DNA of 38,649 bases, taken from contig CACYGX010000002.1 in the NCBI GenBank assembly GCA_902774055.1, positions 1 to 38,649 of the forward strand. The letters run 5' to 3'. The translations under genes and the position numbers were made by a program. This DNA is from an uncultured Bacteroidales bacterium. Lineage in GTDB: Bacteria > Bacteroidota > Bacteroidia > Bacteroidales > Muribaculaceae. Positions 28,133 to 35,654 of this stretch are shown here, one piece after another (position 1 is the first letter of the stretch; every line of letters starts with the position of its first letter). Under the pieces are notes generated by a model, which was not told the origin of the DNA, made no database searches, and was given only the letters and a program-made list of their open reading frames with translations.

Positions 28133-29104
28133 TCAGCCCCAAAAGCCGTTACCGCCAAGATTGCCGTAGAAGCCCATATAGGGCGTTGCGTTGATGCCGA
28201 CGATGTTGGGGTAGGTCACTGGCACGGTGTTGGGCATCTTGCACTTGATGTCGTCAACCTCTTTGTTCAGCGCCGCCAGCTGCGCGTTGACCGGGGCCAT
28301 TGACTGTCCGACGATGCCGGCGATGTACTGGTTTTGGTTCATCTGCGAGATCTCCCCGGCAAGCTGGCTGTTCTTCTCGCGGGCCGCGTCGAGCTTGTCT
28401 TGCAAGGCGCGTGTCTCCATCGAGTTCAGCTTGTCGATGATGGCCTGGTTGTTGCGGTTGGCGTTCTCAGTCAGCGCGTAGGTCTGCTGGCAAACCGCCA
28501 TCTGATCAGCCGCTGCATTCTGTGCCGCCTGTGCCTGTAAGCCGTTGAAGCCGCTGTTGAGCGACGCCTGGAGCGTAGCGGTCTGATCGGCGATTGCCGC
28601 GCGGTTCTCGCAGCAGCACTGGCACAGCTGGGAAGCGAGGCCCGCGTTGCCGGCCTGGATGGCGTTGATGATTTGCAACGCATTAGTGCCCTGTGCGTTG
28701 GCGATGTTGTTCAACGCTGCGGTGATCGTCTGAATGTTGCTGTTGACGAGGTTGAAGTCCTGGCCGAGCATGGTGCTGAGGGTCTGCGTCGCCTGGCGGC
28801 TCTGCTCGCCCTGCGCGGTGATGGCCTGCATCAGGAGCTCGCGACCGTTGTCGTTGTTCATGAGGTTGGCCAGGAAGCCGGCACCGTTGCCGTTGCCTCC
28901 GCCACCGAACAGCCCGTTGCCGAACAGTCCGTTGTTGCCGCACAGCAGGCCCAGGAAGAAGCCGATAAGGCCACCGCCCCAGCCGTTGCCGCCTCCAAAG
29001 AGGCCACCGCCGTTGCCCTGGCTCAGTGCAAGCAGGGTAGCGAGGTCGCTGCCACCGCCACTGCCGCCATTCTCAGGGAATGAAAAAACTTTAGTATCTG
29101 CCAT
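28133..29104 (-). CDS. Gly-rich, Cys-cluster coiled-coil protein
   Basis: A 323-residue protein from MADTKVFSFPENGGSGGGSD. The start at 29104 is chosen over 29173. Residues about 12-85 are Gly/Asn/Phe-rich with a hydrophobic GGGLIGFFLGLLCGN segment. The middle is helical and Gln/Ala-rich, and near 168-173 lies CQCCCE. The C-terminus has a coiled coil (INQ..LNSMETRALQDKLDAAREKNSQLAGEISQM) and ends FYGNLGGNGFWG. Similar proteins occur in gut prophages without known function; a virion or membrane-associated role is possible. Confidence 0.72.
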   Translation of the reverse strand: MADTKVFSFPENGGSGGGSDLATLLALSQGNGGGLFGGGNGWGGGLIGFFLGLLCGNNGLFGNGLFGGGGNGNGAGFLANLMNNDNGRELLMQAITAQGEQSRQATQTLSTMLGQDFNLVNSNIQTITAALNNIANAQGTNALQIINAIQAGNAGLASQLCQCCCENRAAIADQTATLQASLNSGFNGLQAQAAQNAAADQMAVCQQTYALTENANRNNQAIIDKLNSMETRALQDKLDAAREKNSQLAGEISQMNQNQYIAGIVGQSMAPVNAQLAALNKEVDDIKCKMPNTVPVTYPNIVGINATPYMGFYGNLGGNGFWG

Positions 29105-29138
29105 AAAGATTGGTGTTTTAAAAAGTGAATAACAGTGC

Positions 29139-29162
29139 GTTATCGATAACACCGCAAAATTA
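29139..29162 (-). promoter_or_regulatory. Promoter and palindromic operator for 28133-29104
   Basis: On the minus strand TAATTTTG (29155-29162) fits the -7 box. Directly downstream of it, at the likely start point, lies the perfect 12-bp palindrome GTTATCGATAAC (29139-29150), a candidate operator. Confidence 0.55.
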
Positions 29163-29208
29163 TGGCACCGCAAGTGTTTGTAGAGCAGGAAGTTATGTGT
29201 TGTTGGTG

Positions 29209-29442
29209 TCAGGTTTTGACATGGCGTTTCAACCTGCTGACAATGCGCGAAATGGTCCTCGGGCTCAGCCGGTATTTCTCTGAGAGGACGGCCTCGATGT
29301 ACGATACCTTAAGCCCTGATCTGCGCATTTTAAAGTACTCGTCGAAGAGTTCGATGTGCCTGTGGTCAGTTGTCTTGATGCCAACTTTTGACATCGTTTC
29401 AAGCAGGGATCTGCTGATTTTCACGATTTCTATCGCCTCCAT
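29209..29442 (-). CDS. Small helix-turn-helix protein
   Basis: A 77-residue protein from MEAIEIVKISRSLLETMSKV. The C-terminal stretch SYIEAVLSEKYRLSPRTISRIVSRLKRHV is a helix-turn-helix. It lies alone and divergent from the RNA promoter at 29456, so it may regulate that RNA or the structural genes. The product is small and basic, as phage repressors often are. Function not proven. Confidence 0.7.
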   Translation of the reverse strand: MEAIEIVKISRSLLETMSKVGIKTTDHRHIELFDEYFKMRRSGLKVSYIEAVLSEKYRLSPRTISRIVSRLKRHVKT

Positions 29443-29455
29443 AAAAAAATAGTAT

Positions 29456-29463
29456 TACCTTTG
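29456..29463 (+). promoter_or_regulatory. Promoter for the structured RNA at 29470
   Basis: TACCTTTG lies seven bases before the first base of the long 5' stem of the RNA. Spacing places the transcription start at about 29469-29470. Confidence 0.7.
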
Positions 29464-29469
29464 CATTCG

Positions 29470-29601
29470 TTCCACCTTTTATAAAACATGACAAAGACAT
29501 AGCCTAACAAGAGCTCGGAGATATCATCCCCAGCGTAGCTCTTGTTAGGCTATGTTCTTATTAAGAGGTGGAATGCTTGATAAGACGCTGGGGATTTTTT
29601 T
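29470..29601 (+). ncRNA. Structured small RNA with loop-terminator complementarity
   Basis: The outer stem TTCCACCT (29470-29477) / AGGTGGAA (29566-29573) encloses a perfect 19-bp hairpin (29497-29515 with 29537-29555). The hairpin loop contains ATCCCCAGCGT (29526-29536). Its exact complement ACGCTGGGGAT lies at 29585-29595, followed by a T-run, so it forms either a pseudoknot or the terminator stem. The promoter start coincides with the first stem. It is about 130 nt with no plausible coding frame. It looks like a regulatory RNA with two exclusive or knotted structures. Confidence 0.72.
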
Positions 29602-29697
29602 GTACCCCGGCGCGGGCAGGCGATGCTTGCCGGCACAAAGTTAAGCCCAGGGAACACACCGGATCCGTTGCAGTTTCAAATTGTTTACACAACGACT

Positions 29698-29738
29698 TGG
29701 CGCATTTACATTACAATGTGGACGCGCCATTAATTTTG
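29698..29738 (+). promoter_or_regulatory. Inverted repeat and promoter for the capsid genes
   Basis: TGGCGC (29698-29703) and GCGCCA (29724-29729) with inner ACATT/AATGT form an imperfect palindrome. TAATTTTG (29731-29738) follows two bases later as the -7 box, 29 bases before the scaffold ATG. The arrangement resembles that before the portal gene, though the palindrome sequence differs. Confidence 0.6.
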
Positions 29739-29766
29739 TGTCTGAATTTTTAAAATCGGAAACATT

Positions 29767-30456
29767 ATGGATATCAAAACTCGAGTGCTCGCTCTTGCCA
29801 AGACGAACTACGCGAAGTTCGGCTTCAAGAAACAAGAACTGGAGCAGCTTTCAGGGCTCATTGCCGCAAACCTCACCGACGAGGCGTCTGATGATGACAT
29901 CAAGAACGCCCTCACCGCCGCTGAGGGTTACGCGCAGATGATGCAAACAGTGTATAATCGCGGCATTTCAGAAACCAATGACAAGTTCAAGGACTATGTC
30001 AAGCCGGATCCCAAGCCTACGGATCCTCCCAAACCGGACCCCAAGCCCGTCGATCCCGGCAAGCCTCTGACGATGGAGGAGGTCCAGCGTATGATCCAGG
30101 AGGCCAACAAGACCAAGGCCGAGGAGATCCAATCCGCAGTGGACAAGGCCGTCGCCCCGTTCCTGGAACGCGAGAAAGCCGGCAGGCTGAAAAGCTTGCT
30201 GCAAGGCCATGAAAAGCTGAAAGACATCCCTGATGTATTCAGGTCGAACTATCGTCTTGAGAAGGAGGAGGACCTTGACGACGTGGTAGCCAGGATTGAG
30301 CAGGACTGGGCAAGCACCAAGCAGGCACTTGTCAACAGCGGCCAGTTCGTGGAGGCCCCGGCGAAGGCCGACCCCGAAAGTGAAACGGACGACTTTGTCA
30401 AGATGATGAAGGGCTACGGCGAGAGGAACGCTCCCGCTGATCCGGCCCAAAAGTAA
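29767..30456 (+). CDS. Probable scaffold-like protein
   Basis: A 229-residue acidic, mostly helical protein from MDIKTRVLALAKTNYAKFG. A Pro/Lys/Asp linker (KPDPKPTDPPKPDPKPVD) near 78-97 separates two helical parts, and the second (MEEVQRMIQEANKTKAEEIQSAVDKAV) is typical of phage scaffolds. It precedes the decoration and capsid genes, the usual place for a scaffold. No protease motif is visible. Confidence 0.72.
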   Translation: MDIKTRVLALAKTNYAKFGFKKQELEQLSGLIAANLTDEASDDDIKNALTAAEGYAQMMQTVYNRGISETNDKFKDYVKPDPKPTDPPKPDPKPVDPGKPLTMEEVQRMIQEANKTKAEEIQSAVDKAVAPFLEREKAGRLKSLLQGHEKLKDIPDVFRSNYRLEKEEDLDDVVARIEQDWASTKQALVNSGQFVEAPAKADPESETDDFVKMMKGYGERNAPADPAQK

Positions 30457-30489
30457 CAGGTCCGCATAAACGAGAAAAACAAACGAACA

Positions 30490-31047
30490 ATGTACTACAA
30501 GAATTCCGCATCAGAACACATCCAGGAGGGCCTGTGGTGGGAAGAGAGCTGCGTACGCCGCCAGGGCGGTTACGACCTCGATGTTTCCAACCTGCCCTCA
30601 ACGCTGCGCTGGTTCCCCAAGGGAGCAGTGCTCGCGTTTGTTCCCGCGACCGGCAAGGCAAAGCTCGTGAAGACCTTTGAGGTCTATGAGACCGCCAACG
30701 CCAACGCTACCACCTTGAAGGTAAAGGATCCCTACGGCCTCGCTGCTGTAGGCGACACCATCGCCGGAAAGGAAGTCAGTGCTGTATCGCTTGCCGACGG
30801 TGTCGCAACTCTGACGATTGCTGCACTCGCTGCCAAGCTGACCGCCGGTGATGTAGTAGCTGACGCAAGCGCCTCCGGCACCCTGCTCGGCCTGAACTAC
30901 GCCACCGTAGACCTGCGCGACAACGACTATCCCTCGGTGACTCCCACGCTCCAGGCGTACGAGATCGAGGAGGACACTCTGCCCTTCCCTGTCAACGACA
31001 CCATCAAGCAGGGTCTTGGCGACCGTCACCAGTTCAAGATCATCTAA
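30490..31047 (+). CDS. Capsid decoration or head fibre protein
   Basis: A 185-residue protein from MYYKNSASEHIQEGLWWEES. It is beta-rich with an Ala/Thr/Val-rich middle (VSLADGVATLTIAALAAKLTAGDVVADAS), as in head fibre or decoration proteins that lie just ahead of the major capsid gene in Bacteroidales phages. The ATG lies 33 bases after the scaffold stop. The assignment is by position and composition. Confidence 0.62.
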   Translation: MYYKNSASEHIQEGLWWEESCVRRQGGYDLDVSNLPSTLRWFPKGAVLAFVPATGKAKLVKTFEVYETANANATTLKVKDPYGLAAVGDTIAGKEVSAVSLADGVATLTIAALAAKLTAGDVVADASASGTLLGLNYATVDLRDNDYPSVTPTLQAYEIEEDTLPFPVNDTIKQGLGDRHQFKII

Positions 31048-31065
31048 AGAAAGGAGGACTAATCA

Positions 31066-32175
31066 ATGGATTCTATCTTAAAGAGACTGCAAGAGCCTAA
31101 AGCCTTCGAGGCTTTCATCGAGGAAAGCATGAAGACCTCGACCTACCGCCCCTTGTGGAAGGAAGAGATCACGCAGGTCGACTACTGCGCCGCCAAGGTG
31201 TACCAGTCAACCATCGCGGACTACGCTGCCGCCATCGTCGGTTCAGTGATCGACAAGAACGGTGAGAAGCCCGTGCATCAGATGCCTACCGTCGCCGAGC
31301 TGACCGGTTCCATCGGCCACATGGGTGACGAGTGGGAGCTTGACAACGACTATCTCGACCAGCTGTACTACCTGGAGGGCCGCTACCGCAACAGCGCCGG
31401 CCGCTACACTCCCGAGCGCCGCCAGGCCGAGTATGACAAGCTCATCGCCTACGCGTTCCGCCCCTTTGAGCGTGCCGTCATCGCGCCCCACAAGCGCATC
31501 GACATGCTTTACTACGAGGGCCTGTTCAAGGGCACTCAGACCGTGAGCCGCACCAACAACAAGAAGTCGAACGTGTCCTACACGTTCAACCTCGGCGTTA
31601 CCACGTTTGAGGCACAGACTTACGCCTGGGGCGATCAGACCAACGCCGCCAACGCCACGCCCATCAAGGACATTCAGAAGGTGGTTAAGTATGCGAATCA
31701 GCACGGCCGTACCGTGCAGCGCATCCGCATGAGCCAGTCCACGTTCTACAAGCTCTGCCAGGCCAGCGAGATCGCTAACAGGTTCAAGCTGAACCTGAAC
31801 CCGGTCGAGGTGAACACCCCGGCATTGCTCGCTCCCGAGGACGTGAACGTGTACTTCCGCAGAGTGCTGCTGCCTCCCATCGTAGTGGAGCCCGACCGCT
31901 TCGCACGCCTGGCCGACGGCACGTCGATCAACCTCACGCCCGACGACCGCGTCGTATTCCAGTGCGCTCCCCAGGTAGCCGTGATGAAGATCGCCGACTC
32001 CCTCGAGCTGGTTGATCCCCTGCCCGGCAAGACCTACACGACCCACGACGACAACCTTGTCGGCTACTGGCGCGACAAGACTGGTCGCCACACGGACTAC
32101 GACATGTGGGCACAGCCCGTGTTCAACGGCATCAACGATTACTTCATCCTCAAGACCGACTCGGTGGAGCAGTAA
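31066..32175 (+). CDS. Major capsid protein
   Basis: A 369-residue protein from MDSILKRLQEPKAFEAFIEES. It has the length and alternation of HK97-fold capsids. The N-terminal helical region is followed by a strand/helix core (WGDQTNAANATPIKDIQKVVKYANQHG, then RMSQSTFYKLCQ). The end segment is PGKTYTTHDDNLVGYWRDKTGRHTDYDMWAQPVFNGINDYFI. The start follows the strong site AAAGGAGGACTAATCA. It lies between scaffold/decoration and connector genes. Confidence 0.87.
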   Translation: MDSILKRLQEPKAFEAFIEESMKTSTYRPLWKEEITQVDYCAAKVYQSTIADYAAAIVGSVIDKNGEKPVHQMPTVAELTGSIGHMGDEWELDNDYLDQLYYLEGRYRNSAGRYTPERRQAEYDKLIAYAFRPFERAVIAPHKRIDMLYYEGLFKGTQTVSRTNNKKSNVSYTFNLGVTTFEAQTYAWGDQTNAANATPIKDIQKVVKYANQHGRTVQRIRMSQSTFYKLCQASEIANRFKLNLNPVEVNTPALLAPEDVNVYFRRVLLPPIVVEPDRFARLADGTSINLTPDDRVVFQCAPQVAVMKIADSLELVDPLPGKTYTTHDDNLVGYWRDKTGRHTDYDMWAQPVFNGINDYFILKTDSVEQ

Positions 32176-32222
32176 CCGTTAAGCAATAGGCATCATCAAT
32201 ATCCACAAGAAGACGAAGGAAA

Positions 32223-32570
32223 ATGACAAACCGCGAAGCGATAGCATCGGAGATTGAGCCTTATTCGCTGTCTGAGGAGGGCATTGAAAAGCTGTTTCTT
32301 GACTGCACGGCGCATTTCGGCGTCGAGGGCACTATTGACGGCGAGTATTCGCCCGCTACGATGAAGCGCCCCGTCGCGCTGGCCGCGATGCGGTGCCTGG
32401 CGAGGATGCGTGTCCTTGCCAGCGAGCATGTGGACGTTATCTCCAACACGTACAACGTGAAAGGGATCAACGCCGCCATTGCCAGCATTGCCGCTTCGGC
32501 AGGTTTGTCGCCTTCCCTCGTTGAAGCCGAAGACGATAACTACAACATCACGGCAAGAAACATCTGGTAG
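32223..32570 (+). CDS. Head-tail connector (adaptor-like) protein
   Basis: A 115-residue mostly helical protein from MTNREAIASEIEPYSLSEEG. Helical pairs (RPVALAAMRCLARMRVLASEHV, INAAIASIAASAGLSPSLVE) are typical of adaptor-like connectors. It is the first gene after the major capsid gene, as usual. It ends three bases before the next gene. Confidence 0.72.
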   Translation: MTNREAIASEIEPYSLSEEGIEKLFLDCTAHFGVEGTIDGEYSPATMKRPVALAAMRCLARMRVLASEHVDVISNTYNVKGINAAIASIAASAGLSPSLVEAEDDNYNITARNIW

Positions 32571-32573
32571 GGT

Positions 32574-32969
32574 ATGAGGTACGAGGACCGAATGTGGGTT
32601 TGCAAGCAGGGCGAACCGGGCGCCGACGAGGACGGCTATCCCATCGAGCCGCAGGTCACTGTGGCGGACTTCGGGAGATGCTTCCTGTCCTTCAACAAGG
32701 CGGCGGCAAACGTCCAACTCGCTGACGGCCACGACTACCAGTACTCTTTCTACATCATCGCTCCGCTGAAAAAGGCTCTTTACCCGCTTATCCCGAGAGA
32801 GGGCGAACAGGTGATAGTCAGGAAAGCGGACGACACGGTTTTCTGCCGTTTGACGGTTGCCGGCTTTGTGACCTATAAAAAGCGTTTCTTGAAGGTGTGG
32901 GGAAACCAAAAGGAGTACCTCACCGAGCAGGAGGTGGCACAACTACTACCGAGCGATGGCGAAGGCTGA
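32574..32969 (+). CDS. Probable head-closure protein
   Basis: A 131-residue beta-rich protein from MRYEDRMWVCKQGEPGAD. The strand pattern SFYIIAPLKKALYPLIPREGEQVIVRKADDTVFCRLTVAGF fits a head-closure or stopper protein. Its place, second after the capsid gene, agrees. Its stop overlaps the next start by 14 bases. Confidence 0.68.
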   Translation: MRYEDRMWVCKQGEPGADEDGYPIEPQVTVADFGRCFLSFNKAAANVQLADGHDYQYSFYIIAPLKKALYPLIPREGEQVIVRKADDTVFCRLTVAGFVTYKKRFLKVWGNQKEYLTEQEVAQLLPSDGEG

Positions 32970-33432
32970 GATCAAGATAGAGGGCATCCAGCGGCTGCAA
33001 GAGCGGCTGTGGCGAAAGTACAAGGTGATGACCGGATACCTTGACCAGGCGCTGTTACAGGTGTGCGAGGAGGCAGTCACTTACAGCAAGGAGCACAAGG
33101 GCTACAAAGACCGCACGAGTAACCTGAAAAACTCCATATCGTTTGCGCTGTTCTTTGACGGGCAGCTCATACGCATGGTGGAGGGGAGGATCCCCAAACC
33201 CGAAGAGCGCCCCAACGGGCAGAACGAGGTGAGGGCCAACCTGGAGGGTTATTGCAACCAGCCGGGCGTGGTCGCCCCGAAAGGTTACTCGCTGGTTATC
33301 GCGGCGGGCATGGACTACGGCAAGTATGTGGAGGCGAGAGGCTACAATGTGGTTTATATGACGAAGTATTACCTAGTTGACGAGCTGCACAAGGCCGTCA
33401 GAGACGCTTTGGAGGTAGCGAGGGAGGTATGA
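32956..33432 (+). CDS. HK97 gp10-like tail-completion protein
   Basis: A 158-residue protein from MAKAEIKIEGIQRLQERLWRK. It has the HK97 gp10 pattern: an N-terminal helix, then SFALFFDGQLIRMVEG, then GYSLVIAAGMDYGKYVEARGYNVVYMTKYYLVDELHKAVRDAL. It begins MAK but lacks SGGTR. It is overlapped by the next start (ATGA). Confidence 0.78.
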   Translation: MAKAEIKIEGIQRLQERLWRKYKVMTGYLDQALLQVCEEAVTYSKEHKGYKDRTSNLKNSISFALFFDGQLIRMVEGRIPKPEERPNGQNEVRANLEGYCNQPGVVAPKGYSLVIAAGMDYGKYVEARGYNVVYMTKYYLVDELHKAVRDALEVAREV

Positions 33433-33908
33433 GTGGAGTGAAACTCGGCAATCAGGCTGTGGAAGTGATGGTGAACTTCCTTAATGAGGCGACACGGACG
33501 TACACCGAGCAGGTGGACAACGTGACGCACAGCAAGGAGTCGCTGCTCACTGGCTTCGCCGGGAGGGTATTCTACTACGAGAAGCCTGCCAAGGTCAGCG
33601 GGGAATACATCGTCGTCAACCACCTGCCTTTCCGCCACCGCAACGCTGTGGAGGAGGGCACGGTAAACGTGAATATCCACGTACCGAGGCGTTCCACTGG
33701 CGAGCCCAACAGCCGCAGGCTGTCGGAGCTGTCGGAGGAGCTGATCGCCCTTTTCGACCCGAGAGGCACCTACCTGTGCGGCGCTTACTTCAAGTACTCT
33801 GCCGACAGCCGCCCCATTGAGGAGAATGATGGGACCTATTTCGTTAATCTACAATTCACAGTAACTTACAACAATTTAGATTATAAACAGATATGGCATT
33901 CAATTTGA
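33429..33908 (+). CDS. Tail terminator-like protein
   Basis: A 159-residue protein from MSGVKLGNQAVEVMVNFLNE. It has the sheet-helix pattern of lambda gpU-like tail terminators (YIVVNHLPFRHRNAVEEGTVNVNIHVP, LSELSEELIALFDPRG, YFVNLQFTVTYNN). Position before the major tail gene agrees. Coupled by four bases upstream and 16 bases overlapping downstream. Confidence 0.72.
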   Translation: MSGVKLGNQAVEVMVNFLNEATRTYTEQVDNVTHSKESLLTGFAGRVFYYEKPAKVSGEYIVVNHLPFRHRNAVEEGTVNVNIHVPRRSTGEPNSRRLSELSEELIALFDPRGTYLCGAYFKYSADSRPIEENDGTYFVNLQFTVTYNNLDYKQIWHSI

Positions 33909-34594
33909 CAAACAAAGGCCAAGGCGGTACTTATGGTATCGTGAATGTTGTGATGGCAGAGCCCGAGACTGGCGCCTTCCCCACGGATGAGATGTTCAAG
34001 CGCATCGAAAGCGGGGACTCCGACGCAGGGGATAATAACGTTAATGTTGGGAAATGGCGTACCGGCTCTTTCGGCTTCTCTGCTATTGTGATGGACAGCG
34101 TGTCGTTCAACGACAGCGCACCCAGCGAGAACGACCTCTACGTAGAGGACGCCGACACCATCTACGCTACCCTCCGCAGTGACGAGGGCAGCAAGGGCTT
34201 TACCCTTGACACTTACGACCTTTCCAAGGAGGCCTATATGGCTCTCTACGGAGCGTATGAGGAGGGTATCGGCTCTCCCGGTTCTAACGATGAATACGAT
34301 GAAGCATGGGTTGTCGAGCCTGCAAAGATCCCCGACCTCGTTAAGGCGGTACAGATCATGACCCGCAAGTTCGGCGACTTCCCGAGCAAGACGTTCCAGT
34401 GGGCCAAGATGAAGGTGACTGTCACCAAGGCAGGCACTATCGGCAAGAGCGGCTTCCCCAACCTCCACCTGGAGTTCAAGCAGCTCGCAAACTTCAGCTC
34501 CACTGGCGTTGCACAGGCTGGCCACCGCTGGAAACTCACCAATCAGGCAGATTACGCTGCCGCTGGCGGCACTGGCTGGGACGTGGGGGAATAA
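33893..34594 (+). CDS. Major tail protein
   Basis: A 233-residue protein, MAFNLTNKGQGGTYGIVNVV onward, beta-rich (WRTGSFGFSAIVMDSVSF, VTVTKAGTIGKSGFPNLHLEF), in the place of the major tail tube protein. It ends VGE at a G-run, GTGGGGGAATAA. A -1 shift at that run continues into an Ig-like domain to 34887, giving a 331-residue long form. The upstream overlap couples it to the terminator-like gene. Confidence 0.85.
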   Translation: MAFNLTNKGQGGTYGIVNVVMAEPETGAFPTDEMFKRIESGDSDAGDNNVNVGKWRTGSFGFSAIVMDSVSFNDSAPSENDLYVEDADTIYATLRSDEGSKGFTLDTYDLSKEAYMALYGAYEEGIGSPGSNDEYDEAWVVEPAKIPDLVKAVQIMTRKFGDFPSKTFQWAKMKVTVTKAGTIGKSGFPNLHLEFKQLANFSSTGVAQAGHRWKLTNQADYAAAGGTGWDVGE

Positions 34595-34887
34595 CTCCGA
34601 GCCGGGTGACAGTAGTCAGCACTGACCCTGTGCTGCCTATGGGCCTCGGCGCAACGACTACCACCTTGGTAGCCACGTTGAGCCGTGAGCTGACGGGCAG
34701 TGACAGGTTCGGCGGGACGATAGGCATCAGCGATGGAGGCCGCGTTAGCAGTTATTCGCTGGTTAACGGCTTTATTCAAGGACAAGAAGTCGGCTCGACG
34801 ATAGGCTCGTACACTGTTGTCGGCAACACTTTGACGATTACGCTTGAAACAGCCTCTAACATCGGTTCGCTTTCCGTCAGTGCATAA
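34588..34887 (+). CDS. Ig-like extension of major tail protein by -1 frameshift
   Basis: In the -1 frame after the five-G run (34585-34589), a 99-codon frame reads GITPSRVTVVSTDPVLPMGLGATTTTLVATLSRELTGSD and continues to GNTLTITLETASNIGSLSVSA. The alternating strands resemble Ig-like/BIG2 domains that tail proteins often carry. A suitable start of its own is not visible, so it is probably made only as a fusion. The frame change may be programmed or, less likely, a sequence error. Confidence 0.72.
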   Translation, partial: GITPSRVTVVSTDPVLPMGLGATTTTLVATLSRELTGSDRFGGTIGISDGGRVSSYSLVNGFIQGQEVGSTIGSYTVVGNTLTITLETASNIGSLSVSA

Positions 34888-34928
34888 CGGTCGCTTGGCT
34901 CGTTAAACCTCATCGTTTAAAAGAACGT

Positions 34929-34971
34929 AGGGTGCGTTATGGGGTATCACCCGCTGGCGCACCCTTTTTTT
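34929..34971 (+). terminator. Strong intrinsic terminator after the tail genes
   Basis: GGGTGCG (34930-34936) pairs with CGCACCC (34958-34964), with an inner GGGT/ACCC, and is followed by seven T. It closes the capsid-to-tail operon and lies 23 bases before the chaperone gene. Confidence 0.85.
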
Positions 34972-34993
34972 ACAACATCAAATATTAACCACT

Positions 34994-35446
34994 ATGAAAA
35001 CTGAGGAAAAGCAGCGGGTCGCCGACACGCTGATAGAGAAGCCGATGAGGATACGTGTCGGCTGGTTCGTCTTCAAGGCCCGTCCCCTGACGCTGGGCCA
35101 GATCTACGAGATGGGTGCAGCGGCCAACGGCATCAACGCCGACGACCTGGAGGACAGCGAGAAGCGCATCCGCATCATGGCGGCGCTGATCCGCCACCAC
35201 GAAGACGCCAAGGCAATGGAGCGTGTGTTCATCATCTGCCTGTTCCGCGAACGCTGGAAGCGTTGGCTGTTCGGCAGGTACATCAGCCGCAGGCTGACCA
35301 TGGACCGCTTTCAAACGCTGCTCACGCACATCACCACGTCGTTCAATGCAAATTTTTTCTTAACCTCTATCATTTTCCTGAGCCAGACAAGGACGATGAC
35401 CGAGCCGACCCCAACGACAGCCCATGGGCCGTCGTGGGAGGGGTGA
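34994..35446 (+). CDS. Tail assembly chaperone, zero-frame product (gpG-like)
   Basis: A 150-residue protein from MKTEEKQRVADTLIEKPMRI. Helical and charged, with VFKARPLTLGQIYEMGAAA near 28. Its place between the major tail and tape measure genes is diagnostic of tail assembly chaperones. At residue 120 the mRNA carries AAATTTTTTC, a double slippery sequence, and the -1 frame gives the gpGT-like long form. The zero-frame stop is at 35446. Confidence 0.82.
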   Translation: MKTEEKQRVADTLIEKPMRIRVGWFVFKARPLTLGQIYEMGAAANGINADDLEDSEKRIRIMAALIRHHEDAKAMERVFIICLFRERWKRWLFGRYISRRLTMDRFQTLLTHITTSFNANFFLTSIIFLSQTRTMTEPTPTTAHGPSWEG

Positions 35447-35652
35447 TGAAGTATTTTCGCATGAGCTACGAGGAGGTGGTGTACCGGCGCTCGTTCCTCA
35501 ACATCATCCTGTTAAATCGGTCTATCCCGTCCTACAAGTTCGACAAGGACAAGGGCGTTGGCGGTGGTAGAGGCAGCAGTTACGGCAAGACAAAGAGAGT
35601 GCCGCGACCACAGTCGCAGCACCCGTCCGATTTCTTTATGCAGTTTATGTAG
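35359..35652 (+). CDS. Tail assembly chaperone -1 frameshift domain (T-like)
   Basis: Reading on in the -1 frame from the slippery sequence A AAT TTT TTC (35350-35359) gives LNLYHFPEPDKDDDRADPN, then MSYEEVVYRRSFLNIILLNRSIPSYKF and a Gly/Lys/Arg-rich tail, to 35652. Joined to the zero-frame part it makes a 219-residue protein. This is the conserved G/GT arrangement of siphoviruses. No independent start is needed. Confidence 0.8.
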   Translation, partial: LNLYHFPEPDKDDDRADPNDSPWAVVGGVMKYFRMSYEEVVYRRSFLNIILLNRSIPSYKFDKDKGVGGGRGSSYGKTKRVPRPQSQHPSDFFMQFM

Positions 35653-35654
35653 CC

